NCBI RefSeq assembly: GCF_030867145.1
Contig: NC_134419.1
Location: 72,473,403 to 72,537,402 of the forward strand
Length of the DNA stretch: 64,000 bases
Source: Opisthocomus hoazin
Lineage: Eukaryota; Chordata; Aves; Opisthocomiformes; Opisthocomidae
Reading direction: 5' to 3'
Shown here: positions 36,060 to 48,046 of the stretch, piece by piece
Layout: each line of letters starts with the position of its first letter
Position numbering within the stretch: position 1 is the first letter of the stretch
Position numbers and translations under genes: made by a program
Notes under the pieces: model-generated
The model's database searches: none
What the model saw: only the letters and a program-made list of their open reading frames with translations
Told to the model about the DNA's origin: nothing

Positions 36060-39000
36060 ACATGACCAGCCCAACCTTCCTGTTGGAGCCGATTGAAGCT
36101 GTCAGCTCCCGGCTTGTCACCCACTGCATCAGGAGGCCCCTGGGCTGCCACAAGAGCCCTAATTAGGCAGAAATGGCACTTCGGCAACTGACCCGCCAGG
36201 ACCTTTGGCAAAGCATTTAACATCATTAGTTAACATTTTTATTAAAAAAAGTGTGAATGTAAATGAACAGCCAATGCATTTCAATAGGGTTTGTCGGTGG
36301 CATTGCACGCCCCCCCACTCTCCCAACCACACACACACTTTTTTGCATGAATAGTTCACTTGTTTTCTCTAAAGGGGGATGGGGATGTGGAGAATGTTTT
36401 TCCAAGGGAACTAGACATGTTCAAAGCAGAAGCAAGGTCTTAAACAATCAGACACAAACTCTTGCCTTTTGGGGAGTGTGTTGGCGAGTGAACAAACAAC
36501 TAAATGCAGTCTCACCTGCAACATGCCTAAGGGGACATCTGAAAGGGAAAAGTATGCATAACCCACACTGGAACAGAAAGATACACAATCACATATTCAT
36601 CTGATTGATTGTTCTAAGTGGATTCATTGTATTTTTGTTCTTTTCTGTTTCATCCAAGAACAGGTACCTAATCCAGTAAGCCTGTAACCCTTCGCCAGAG
36701 CTATCAAATGCTACAGCAGCATGAAAGAATGAATGTCTAAGAATATACTGCTGTCCTCTTTCCTTATCATTTCTTTAATCATTGCACATTACCTTCAATG
36801 GAAGATTATCAAAAAATACCACTCAGACATATTAACAACATACCTTAATTAAGTCTCTACCAGCAGCAATTTATGTGTAAAAAGTTATTTATTTATACAA
36901 AAGAGTATGCAGCCTTGAGACAGTTTATTAGTACTCAATTTGTTCTTCAAGTTCTTTAACTGAAGAGTTTCCATAAAACATCAGTACTTGACCAAACTCC
37001 TGACACATTTTTTTGGAGAGAAGAGATACAAGAAAATGAAATAATTACAAATACACTTTTTAATAAAGAAAGGGACAGGACTTGGAAGAGTGTCCAGTCC
37101 TCAGATATTTTATGTCTACTTCCTGTGAATGTGCCCCAGTCCATGCTCCTTTTATTTCCTTTGAACTCGTTAGCTCCTTCTTTCTCCAATGGAAGCCACA
37201 AAATTCAGCACTGGGGCTGTTTCCTTAGGCCAGATAAAGACTATAATACCTATAATACCTTAGGTTTTGGAATCCATTCCCTCAATCTATAACAGCCATA
37301 TGTTACCAGCAACACCTATGTTCCACCAAAGAAATTATTTTTTCACTTGTTAGGAAATCATTCCATTACATTGTAGCTGCAGGGACTATCACTTACGCCT
37401 TCTAAAATAAAGTACAAAAGCAATAAGAGACTAAAATAGATCTTCCACATAAGGTACTTGGGATGAAGGTGCTGAAGATGCTGGTTCAAAACCCAGCTCA
37501 TCAGATTTGCTCTGTAGCCAATGGAAGGTTATTCTCTTTCTTAGATCCACATATTAGAAACAGAAATAATAGTATTGTCATTTTCTCACACACTGACATA
37601 CCCAGAGGTTCTGGTCCCTGACTGCTTCCAAGCCACATAAATGCCATTATCAGTGAAAAAAAAGAACTTGACTATGCACCTTATCCCTGTTTGTTCAGTT
37701 TGTTAAATAAACCAACCTTCCTCTTCAACCCTGACCTGAATGCAAAGGGAGAAGCACTGCACTGCTATGCATCACCTGACAGGGAAAACCAGCAGACCAT
37801 ACCTTCAGACTACATCAGATGCCTCACAAATCTCCCATTCTGTGACTGAAATGCAACAAAGCTTGTATTCAAACAGCCAGAATAAGGCTACACCAGGACA
37901 CACCTCTACCTCACAATGCAGATGCAACCATCGTTAACCCGTTTAGTTTCTTTTCAGGAAACTTCTGTCTCGTGTTTGTGCTATGCCTAGTACAAAAAGG
38001 TCTGACTGGGACACCAGGCCTTCTGCACTAGTATAATATGCATACACAAAACCAAGATTTTTACTTGCAGAGAAAACAATGTTGTACACGTACATTGTAC
38101 ACATGATATATGCTCACACACACAAAGACTGTTCACAGGATGGGTAAAACCCTCTCCTTTGTAAATGCTTTGAGATCTATAGATTATGTCATCTAAGTTC
38201 TTACACTCTGTGTGTGTGTGTGTATACACAAACAAGTGCTTTCATTCTCTTTTTAAACAAGTATGTGTAGCCTTTGAGGACACTCTAGAAACATTAAAAC
38301 AACATGGACTTCTAAATATAGAGTGGTTTAAGCACAATACCAAGTCTAGAAACCCATGTAGGAAGCTTGGCTTCATATTTTGACGCACCTGTAAGAGCAA
38401 GTGAGCAGCTAATTTTGGCAGTATTCAAATCGTTGTTTACCAGTGAATTAACAAAAGCAAAATCCGTATCTTTCTTTCTAGATCAGAAATAGGAAGAGAT
38501 AAATATTTAAAAAATTTATTTGCTGACAGTAATCGTTTCAGAAGTCAGTAACTTAAAGAATAAATGCTTTCTAGGAATTGCCCAAAAAGCTGAACCACAT
38601 AAGGCTCAGAAAGTTGGTAACAGTACAGTGTCCGTATCTGACCCCTTTTCCCATGACTGTTTTCCAGTCTAGTTCTTCAGCATGGCTTCTCCTCTCCTGC
38701 TGGGAACTAGAGGGGTGGGTGAAGGGAGAGAGAGAGGGGACTGAAGCTTACTGAAAAGCTCGTGCTCCCTGCCTAGTTTTGGCACATTTTCTGCAGGTGC
38801 CTGGCACTACAGCCACAATAGGCTCTGGAAGAGAGGATTCAGACCTGTCAACAGCTACAGGAGGCAACTCCACGGCTTTATCTCACAGACTAACTTCATT
38901 GTCTGCTGTTCTGAACCCTGCAGCACAGGCACCGGTTAATGAGATGAGCCCCTTTTCCCTCTATTTGTTCCTCCTTCTGTTTCTCTTGCCTTTCCATAAT

Positions 39001-42000
39001 GATTTAACTTGATCGTATTGGTTCCTTTCTAGTGGGGATTGCTCCAACGATCAGATAAGATAATTGCCTGTAGAATATTGCTCAGCAACGACTATTACTT
39101 TCTTGGCTGAAAATGTCAGAGCAATTGAAAGCTCTTAGTGAAGTTCAAGAACAAGGAGGCAAAAAAGAAGCAGCTCCTATATATGGATGTATCTGTGTAT
39201 ATATAGCAAGTTTGCAGTGGCCAGCTCTCCTGGATGATCTTGCTTTATAAGCAACACTTTCAGCATATTTTATATCTTCATGACTTTTTAAGAAGCTCAA
39301 CAACATAAACACACACCTATTCATATAAGGAAGTATTTCCCTCATTTACTTTGGATTTGTATGTCATTTACTTCAACGCTGGAAGACAATATTATATAAT
39401 TGCCTGTTTTGCATTTTCCCCACTTTCTACTCCATTTCTTAGAAACCAAACTAATGTAATTTCTTTTTAATCTTAAAATACTGTCTGCATAGACAAGCTG
39501 CTAAGGGAAAGCCTGGAATGGCCTGAAGAAGTGAGTGGAGTTATTGAACAATGTCATGGGTTTAATGCCCTTCTGATTTAGTCACTTGCTAGCAACAGTG
39601 ACTTGCCAAATATTCAAACAAGACCATGTTTTGTGTAGGTCTGCCCTGTAGCTATGAAGTGACAGCTGACAGAAAAATGCTATGCCAAGAAAAGGTCATG
39701 TAAAAATCACATGCTGAATCTAGGTACAATTAAAGTAACAGAAATAATTTGGGCCAGTATTTAATTCATTTCGTCATCTGAAACACATGCTGTCACTCCT
39801 AACACACACGTGATGTTACACACTGACGAACAATTCAAGAGCGCACCCAAAGGTATCGTGCCTTTTATCACTAAAGTAGGTAGGCTCTAGAGATTTTGTA
39901 TGAAATCAAGATCTCCGTTTATTTGACTGACAGTATAAATAAGCAAGAAGTCCACGCTTGTAAAAATCTACTCAAAGCAAAATCAGAAAAACTGCACAAA
40001 GCTTCTTCCTTTATCCTTTTCCAAATCACATTTTTTTCTATACTAAATATGCACTGTCACCAGTAATGCACCATCACAAAGTCGTAACTATCAAATCTTT
40101 TTACCATGAATTCCATAAAGAGTAACTAGCTTTTGGAAACTTCTTAGAGTTTTGCAAAAAAAAAGGATGGAGAGCTGGATCACTGCAGGCTATGCATACA
40201 CTGAGTTGCTGAGGTCTTGTTCGTTGAGGAACTCCAACACAGGCAACTACACGATGGCTGTTTTACATAGTATCACAGGATTACAAGCACCCAAATCAGT
40301 GTGACCGACAAGACACCTGGATACTTCCAGGCTCCAATCTTGCGATATTATTGAACCAGAGTTACACTAGTTTAACTACATGAAGTACAGAACCAGATGC
40401 ACAACTTGTTTATACACTGAATATTTCAGAAACTGAATTACTACTATTTTAGAACAACTAATTTAGTGGTTACGTTTTCTTATGTAGAGCTACATGCAGT
40501 AGGGCTCGCTCCCTGATAAGCTGAATGAATTACAGTATAGGTATCCAATTAAATTAAGCAGTGATTTCTAAAGTCCATTATATAACTTGCTCAGAATTAC
40601 TTTAAAGCTTCTGCTGGATGATATAATATTTTATAGCAGAGCAGTAAAAGGATTCAGCAGACGTGTGAAATACCATGCCCTCTTACTCTTTTCACAAGTA
40701 TAGTTTGAAAACTCGATAATAGCAATAGGGTCAATTTTTTCAAACAGACAGCCCCACAACTTGTTTGTCAAAAATAGAGTGGAAATTCTATCTAAAACAT
40801 CAACATCAAGAACTGTGACACAGGAAACTGAGAATAACTGATCTCTCTTTGTGTCTGAAGTTCAGGCTAGCAGGCTGACTCTGGAGCCCTTGACACAAAC
40901 TCACACTTCTAGAGAAAAGCTGGAAGTGGTAATTGCTACTGATGCTTGTCCTGAAACAACATGGCCTTTGAATGAACTCCCATTACAGGGCAGACCAGTG
41001 CAGTAGCTTCACAAACACTTCATGGCAGTCTTAAAAAATGACCATTTTTAAGTAGGAAACACAAAAGAAAAGCTCTACTATCTTCTGACAAGTAGCCAGA
41101 GAATTTAAGATGTTCCTGTGCTCTTTTTCTTGCTTGTTATAGTCAACGCTTACAGAATATGGGTAGAATTAAAACACAAAATTGCTAATTAAGAGTTATG
41201 CTGTTTATTAAGATATTTTGCTGCAAGCAGGCAGCAATTCAACTCAAATTAAAGCCTAAAAACATTTCAACTTGTATATCACATGCCAAAAACAATGCAG
41301 TGCTTGGTATACACAGGAGGTCAAGAGTAGATAACCCAATAGTCCTTTGGGGATTTAAGCTTGTAAGTGCTAGGATACCATTTAACTTTAAAATAGAGCA
41401 ATAGTAAGCATTTCTCAAAATAAATTCATTGTGTTATTTACTTATACAGAGCTTGCATTGCCAGAATGTTCTAGGTTGTGTGTGATGGGCTGCTTCCCTC
41501 CCCATGAATGGAGCCACTAACTGAGCACTAATAATCTGGCACAGTCAAGAAACGTAAAGGTTTTAAACTCTGATAAATACCATTGTGTACATTTGGTACT
41601 ACTCTTGGCTTGATTACTAGACATCAGCAATTGACAGTAAAGATATCCTCTTTCTTTGCCGAGAAAAGTGGTGATTTTTGTGGTGGATGTTTGGACACTT
41701 TAGGTGTACTGATTGCTTTCTGGTGGAAGCCTGATGAGTTTTAGATACCGTCTATTGGTTTAGGTACGTTTCACAAAACATGCAATTGCAGATGCACTAT
41801 CTTCCTCCTGTTCTAGAGGGTTTTCTTTAAAAAACTTCTTTCTGTCCGTTCCTCCCCTTATGTTGCTTTTAGTAACTATTTGTAAGAAATGGAGACTAGA
41901 AAGCAGCAGTCCTGCATCACAGTTAAAGGTACATTCCTATCAGCGCAATATACAGCAAGTAGGCACCATTTTCGGTGTCACATTCAGAAACAGAATACTT

Positions 42001-45000
42001 CTACATTTGCCCACATGTATTTGATTCTTGACACCTGTTTATCAATGTTTAAAGAAGAAAACTGAGATTTTGTATTAGAAACAGTTGCTGTCTCCATGTC
42101 TGTATCAGCCACTGCTTAATTTTAGAAAATAGGGATATTTGAAATCTGAACTAATCCCCTCTGTGCAAATGCACCACACCTATTTCTCCAGTAGTCACAT
42201 CTTTTCCAGAACACTGTAAACCCACCAGACTTCACGTTCACAGATCTCTTTAATTTCAAGCCATTCTGTAAGAAATGCTATGGATTTACAAGTCTCATTG
42301 ACTTTCAGTGGAAGTCAAAGGTGTTCAAGCTCACTCAAAATATGCTGCTTTGAGACAAGCCACACAACTAGCTTTTAATAAAATTCTCTCAGTGCACAGA
42401 ATTTATCAAAACAGTGTTTTGTGAATGAATACACTCCCAAGCAGTAAAGCCAGTCAAGACATTATTTTCCTTCAGAATAATTATACTTCATTGCATCAGC
42501 TGAATGTTATTCAAACATATGGCTGACTATCTTATATGGAACTGTGAATATTATGTATCTGTCAGAAATCATGCTCTGAAAAGCTTTTCAGTTTACAGTC
42601 ATATCTAGCTTCAAAAACGTGCATATTTTTTTACGAATATGTAGGAGACTATTTCCTTTTTATTTTTAATTGAGTCTTGAACTGAAGAAAACTAATAAAG
42701 ATAACAACAGAAACAGAGGAAAATAGATAATTTTATCTCTACAATTTATGTACCATTTCCCTAGCCTCAGGGGAACTATTTAATTCTTGTTTACAGCAAA
42801 AAGTAGCATCAAAATGGTCATAAATGTAACATAACTTTCATGCAAGATCTGACAATTTTGTGGGGTTGTGCAAAAATACTGGCAATGGGAGGCAAGTTTT
42901 GTTTTTTTTTAAATAACTGATATTTTTCATTAAAGAAACCTAAATTAGTGCAATGTAAAAAATGCTGTCAGTTATAAACTCATACAATCTTATGGGCTTA
43001 TCCCGAAATGATAGTCAAGCTTTTGCTCCAGATGGTGCAATAGTGTTTGTGACATCCACTTTGAACTGCAATCTAGTTATGTGTCAAGCAGCAGAGTCCA
43101 TTATTCACAGCATCAGTGCTGGGGAAAGAAGGTTAAAAGTTCAAGACATGCCCCAAGTGATTAAGGTTGTAAAAATCAGGAGATATACCATGGGGAAAAA
43201 AAATGCCATTCTTCCTTTTCTTCCATATGTGTTTAAGCAAAAAATGTGTTTAAGCAAAAAAAAAAAAAAAAAACAAACAAAAAACCACAAGCACACAGGA
43301 TGCAGGAAAGCCCCAATTCTCAATAGTCAGGCAAAAATTACGTTTTAATTTGAACTCCTTAAACTCCTGTGGTACCAGCTTCACTTATGCTGGAAAGAAA
43401 CAGAAAGGCTTCTCTCAAAATCTGTCAGCAAGTTACAGAAGAACTCAACTCTGCTTCTCACTCATTGCAATATTCACTTCAACTATTACATACTTGTAAG
43501 TAACTCTGATTTCAAACTTTATTTTTCATGTATCCCACAGATCACCCAGTTCATCTGCACTAGTAGGGTTTCACTTCTCAGTCATGCAAGGCTTTGATCT
43601 GCTAACAAGTAACAGGTAACCTACAGATTCCTTCCAATAACCCCAAAAGTTTCTGTATTTGGAACTTCAAGTACTGCTTCTCAAAGAGTTGAGCAAATAT
43701 AGAGGATTTCTAATCCAATATAAAAGGAAAGAGGAAGACATAAAGCCTGAAGGGTGAAGCTAAAAAATTTAGATCAAAATTTAGATTAAAAAAATTACTT
43801 CTGGCAAAATTATTTATAGTGAGAGGAATGAATGGAAAGAATTACAAAAAAAAAACCAGTGCTTTAGAGCTCAGAACTTTTAAAAACATATCAAATCACA
43901 CTTTTGAAAAAGGTATCGCATTTCAACAAACAGGTCAGAAAAGTAGGAAAAAGTAATTCCCCTCTAACTAATACACCACTTTTTGTGTCTGCTGTTATAG
44001 TGCTGGCTCAAACTAGAAAATCAAGAAACCCATTCTGACCATAATAAAAAAAGAGATGATGAACAACAATAAATTCCACAGATTTATGTAAAAGTAAGTT
44101 TTTCTTTAGCAGTAATTACCCAGCCTCAGCACTAGGGAACTTAAGTCCATGGTTCTGCTTTTCTAACTTTCTGTTCATCTCCGAGTTTGATTGCTGGTTT
44201 GTATAAATTGCAAATGTATTATGGCCATGTTGCCACATCACCTTTGAAAGTCTATCAATACTTCATATGCAATAACTGATGTACGAGCACACATTTTTAT
44301 TTTCATGTCATAGAAGATATGGAATATGAATTTCACAGAGCCTGGTAACATTCCAACTCTGTATACATTTGTCAGTGTGTTAACATTTCAGAGTATGATA
44401 TTGACAAAAATCCCTACAATCCATCATCTCAGGGTCCCTGAAGTAGCTAGGCTTCAATAATGCCTTAAAGCTCACAATAGTTACTTAAAAATGCACTCAC
44501 AAAGAAATCATGTAGTAAACTCCTGATATCCAATACTAATCCTAGCAGTCATCAATAACCTTTGCATTACATAAAAAAAAAAATTTACACACTACAAAAA
44601 AACACTTATATCACAGAAATCTGAGAACAATCTTCTGTAAACTCAAAAACCACCTCAAAAACTTGTCTTTGAATACTATGAGTTGCAAAGTCACTGTTTG
44701 AGTTGGAATGATAAATCAAAGCCTATCAGCCCTCACATTTTAGTTCGGCAGGCTCCTTTGGAGAAGGCTAGGCTCACCCTCGCACAGCAGGAGCTGCACA
44801 GATCCACAGGAAGAATCCTCAAACTTTAGAAAGAAATTAGTACTAAAACCCACTCAACTTGAAGTGACCATTGGAGCGGAGAACGATTACTCAAGGCAAA
44901 TGAACTCTTATATGAGTACTCTGAAAATTAAAATAATAATGCTGGAGGGGGGAAAAAAAAGACCTAAACCATTACTAGAAAATTCCAAATATCCAGTGTA

Positions 45001-47500
45001 TATATATTACGCAAGTTCTTGGAAGTTTTTTTATCTAGACTCAAAGCCCAATCTAAATGTTCTGTTCAGCCACGTCCTAGGACCAAAGCTTTTGTTTACT
45101 CTTGTACATAAAGTTATATTTAGCTTGTTACTGAAATTTATCCTTTATAGAATACAGAATATTAAGAATTAAAAGAAACACTGCAGAAGCATTTTAGGTG
45201 TAAAAAGAAAAACCACTAAATCTCCTCTTTTGTTTAAAAAATTAAAATGCCACAAAAACAGTAATGTACTTATACAATAGTATTTGTATCACCAAGCTAA
45301 AAAGGCAATCCTGATTTTATTGGAAATGTCATACAGTTTTTACGTACTCAGACTTGACTTCAAAGAAGACCCTGTCAGTGGAATGAGCACACATTACTCT
45401 TCTGTGAAATCCTACAAGAACACAGATGGCAGTGAGACCATGATCTTAATTGATTTAAGGGGCAAGTTTATATCTTTAAAGCAACATTTTAGAACAGCAA
45501 AAAGCAAATCCTTCATGCAAGACTTAAACGTGCCGCACTGTACTTGGGTTAGAGTGCCCCAGATTAGCACCACATATAAATACTCAAGTGAGATACAAAG
45601 CAGCTTGCGAAAAAAGGAACACACACAACACAGCACCATAAATGAGGAATAGCTGATCACAATTTATTTCCTGGCACAAGAGGTATAGTAAAGGCAAGAG
45701 GTGATAAATTATATAAAGCTGCTCTCAAAAGAAACACAAGACCCATTTCTCTATCTGCCCAAAATACTATACAATCTGAAAGATTTTGGGAGAAGATCTG
45801 TTGAGAAGACATCAAAATATGGTGTTATTGGACACACCTAGCAAAGTGACGATTCCAAGCTTACACAGCCACTTTTATATATCTTAAATGTGCATGTTGA
45901 CATAAGTAAAACATCTTCATTCTTTAAAAACAACAAAAAAAGAACTACTACAGGGTGTCATTTGTACCTGGTCATTTCTCAAAGGCCAGTCACACCAATC
46001 ACAGGCTTCTCCTCACGGTGTTTTTTCCTTGGGGCCCGCTACACATACTTTGATTAGAGAGTTTTTAATTACACTTTAGCCTGTTAGCACCATGGAGCCA
46101 ATAAAACTAAGAGAAATAGAACTAAATTCTTTTCATTCAACACAACTGTTAACTAAACACCAATTAATTACACCCACACAAGCCTAATGAAGATAATGGG
46201 GTTGCAGAGAGTTTACCAATGGTATGAAGTGGCTTGCAGTATCCTAACCTTAATCAGTTAACTACTTCATAATAGGTAGGATCATAGGATAAGCCATCCT
46301 CTTTCTACGTGCTTACAATACTATTACTGTTAATGGAAATTACATGGCCATACAGATTATTCATGTGATGTTCACTTGATCATGAACCAAAAATGATAAA
46401 TATCTGAGGGGAATCCTTACTAGATTTTCAAACGGTTTATTAAAAAAAGAGTGCAAGGTTATTAAATCAGTTGAGTACAAATCAGCTTCAGCTCACTGCT
46501 TTCCTTAAGGCAAAGCTGACATGTTCCTTTTCCCAGACGGCAGATCAATACCCACAGAGCAATAAACGAAGCTGCTTCTCCGTGATGCATTTTATTTAGA
46601 GCCCTTTAAAAGGCAGAAGGTGGGAAACTGATCTAGAGGCACTTGAAATGTATCAGAAGATACAGCTCCTGCATCAGGGTGTATTATCCTGGGTACGCTG
46701 ATGCTCTCGGAGCACCATACCAGCCCCGTTACCTCCAGAAGTCTGTTCTTCCAGGAATAATTAATTAAAATGGAGCTTTCCGGGCCAAGTGCGTGCACCT
46801 AACACCGATCTGGGATGGGTCCACAAGTGCCAGCTGCCCCACCGACCACGCAAGCAGCCAGGCAGCAGCATACCCAGAGGAGCAGCCTGGACACCCACCT
46901 ACTCCGAAGGAGGAAAATCTAACAAGGTGTTCGCTGCCCGCTCTCCTCAAGGAACGGGTAGTGTCAGTTCAGAAACTTCTTCTGAGGAAACAGCTTAAAA
47001 TAGGAGGGTTTAACTCTCTGGAGAGGTACCATACTATTTCTGAAGGATAAGAAAGGAAAAGAAAATGATTCAGTAGGGATTTTTCTTCATTATCGCCCAA
47101 CCTGGAGAAGTGAGCACACAATAAGCAAAGGTCTGCACATATTGATTTTAGAGCTGAGGAAGTGTGTGGCTAACAGCTTTTTAAGTATCTCCATTTTCAG
47201 TTACTTCAACAAAATTACCAATGAACAGTGTAACAAAGTGAAAGTTTTTGTAGGAAATTGCAGACTAAAAATGATCATTTAGGTGGTGAAACGTTTCTTT
47301 TCATTGAAAGTAAAGGGCTTTTAAATGCAGCAGTAGAGTTACCGGAGCATTTTGTTACCAGACACTGCACAAGCCGTAATCTGTCTCTCTTTCAGGACGA
47401 TAATCTTACACAATCTTGTTGTTCGGGGAGTTTTCCTGCTCGAGGCATTCTGACTTGGAAGACCACAAGCAGCTTCTAAGGGAAGCGCGTTCTAAGAAAA
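36060..47500. other. Intergenic AT-rich DNA upstream of ENO4, no gene recognised
   Basis: The stretch holds short frames only, none with recognisable domains. It contains a TG microsatellite (38209-38222), an 18-base A run (43256-43273) and a possible old repeat relic near 42290-42320 resembling CATTGACTTTCAGTGGAAGTC. The first 270 bp, directly after the orphan reading frame, look unusually non-repetitive and are discussed as a finding. Confidence 0.6.
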
Positions 47501-47640
47501 CCAAAAAAAGCGTCCCACACCACCCCCCAGCTCTCCAACCACGCCCGGCCCAGCAACGCGGCAGGGGCAGGGCCGTGCTGGGCCAGGCCGGGGCAGGGCG
47601 GCGGCTCCCTGAGAGATGGCGGCGCCCTGAGGGGAGGGGG

Positions 47641-47724
47641 CGGTGCCCTGCGGGGGGGGGGGGGGGGCGGTGCCCTGCGGGGGGGGGGGGGGGCGGTGCC
47701 CTGCGGGGGGGGGGGGGGGGGGGG
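47641..47724 (+). repeat. Tandem repeat with long G runs (CGGTGCCCTGC-Gn)
   Basis: CGGTGCCCTGC begins at 47641, 47668 and 47694 (periods 27 and 26 bp). Each copy is followed by a pure G run, of 16 (47652-47667), 15 (47679-47693) and 20 (47705-47724) bases. Degenerate copies flank the array (GGCGCCCTGAGG near 47620, AGCGCCCTGAGG near 47726). G-run lengths in an assembly are unreliable. Confidence 0.9.
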
Positions 47725-47782
47725 CAGCGCCCTGAGGCTCCGGAGCTCTCCCGCCCAGGGCCGCCCCCGCCGGGAGCGCGGC

Positions 47783-47792
47783 TCTCGCGAGA
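47783..47792. promoter_or_regulatory. TCTCGCGAGA palindrome (BANP-type CGCG element)
   Basis: A perfect 10-bp TCTCGCGAGA lies 57 bp before the ENO4 start codon. This motif is known in CpG-island promoters as the site bound by BANP when unmethylated. Its position fits a core-promoter element for ENO4, and its symmetry would suit a bidirectional promoter. Confidence 0.75.
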
Positions 47793-47804
47793 GCGCGCGC
47801 GGCC

Positions 47805-47817
47805 GTCGCCTAGCAGC
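47805..47817. promoter_or_regulatory. RFX X-box-like site
   Basis: GTCGCC-T-AGCAGC fits the X-box consensus GTNRCC(N0-3)RGYAAC with one mismatch (G for A in the second half-site). It lies 32 bp upstream of the start codon. RFX factors drive ciliary and sperm-flagellar genes, which agrees with ENO4's known role, but one mismatch leaves it tentative. Confidence 0.45.
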
Positions 47818-47848
47818 GGGTCCGGCGTGCGGCCTCCGCGGGCCCGCG

Positions 47849-47873
47849 ATGGAGCCCGGCGGCCGGCGGCGGC

Positions 47874-47913
<40 letters not shown>

Positions 47914-48046
47914 GGGGCCCCAGGGGCCCCAGGGCCCGCGGCGGGAAGCAGCGGAGTACTACCGAGCCCACCGAGTGCCGCAGCGGGTGGAGGAAGCGCT
48001 CAACGCCCTCTTCCCCCAGCGCCCCGCGGATCTCTACGGGGAGCTG
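47849..48046 (+). CDS. ENO4: ENO4 exon 1 (coding part)
   Basis: Residues 1-66, from ATG to GELV-frame donor GAGCTG|GTAGCG, phase 0. It includes R6-R9, a 12-glutamine tract (residues 10-21), a GPQ-repeat segment and the conserved EYYRAHRVPQR...LYGEL block. Confidence 0.92.

Noticed and set aside
37465..37510. Possible MIR-like SINE (GGTTCAAAACCCAGCTC)
   Set aside because: Only one short phrase matches and the flanking core and tail are not recognisable.
38085..38104. Palindromic TGTACACGTACATTGTACAC as a hormone response element
   Set aside because: It does not fit the steroid-receptor half-site spacing and is near other CA/TG-rich sequence, so chance is likely.
45284..45652. 122-codon plus-strand frame
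   Set aside because: No family resemblance. The translation has no domain-like pattern and it is isolated.
47696..47848. Upstream in-frame ATG as an alternative ENO4 start
   Set aside because: It would add 51 residues encoded partly by the G-run repeat. The downstream ATG has a strong context and matches the human N-terminus in length.
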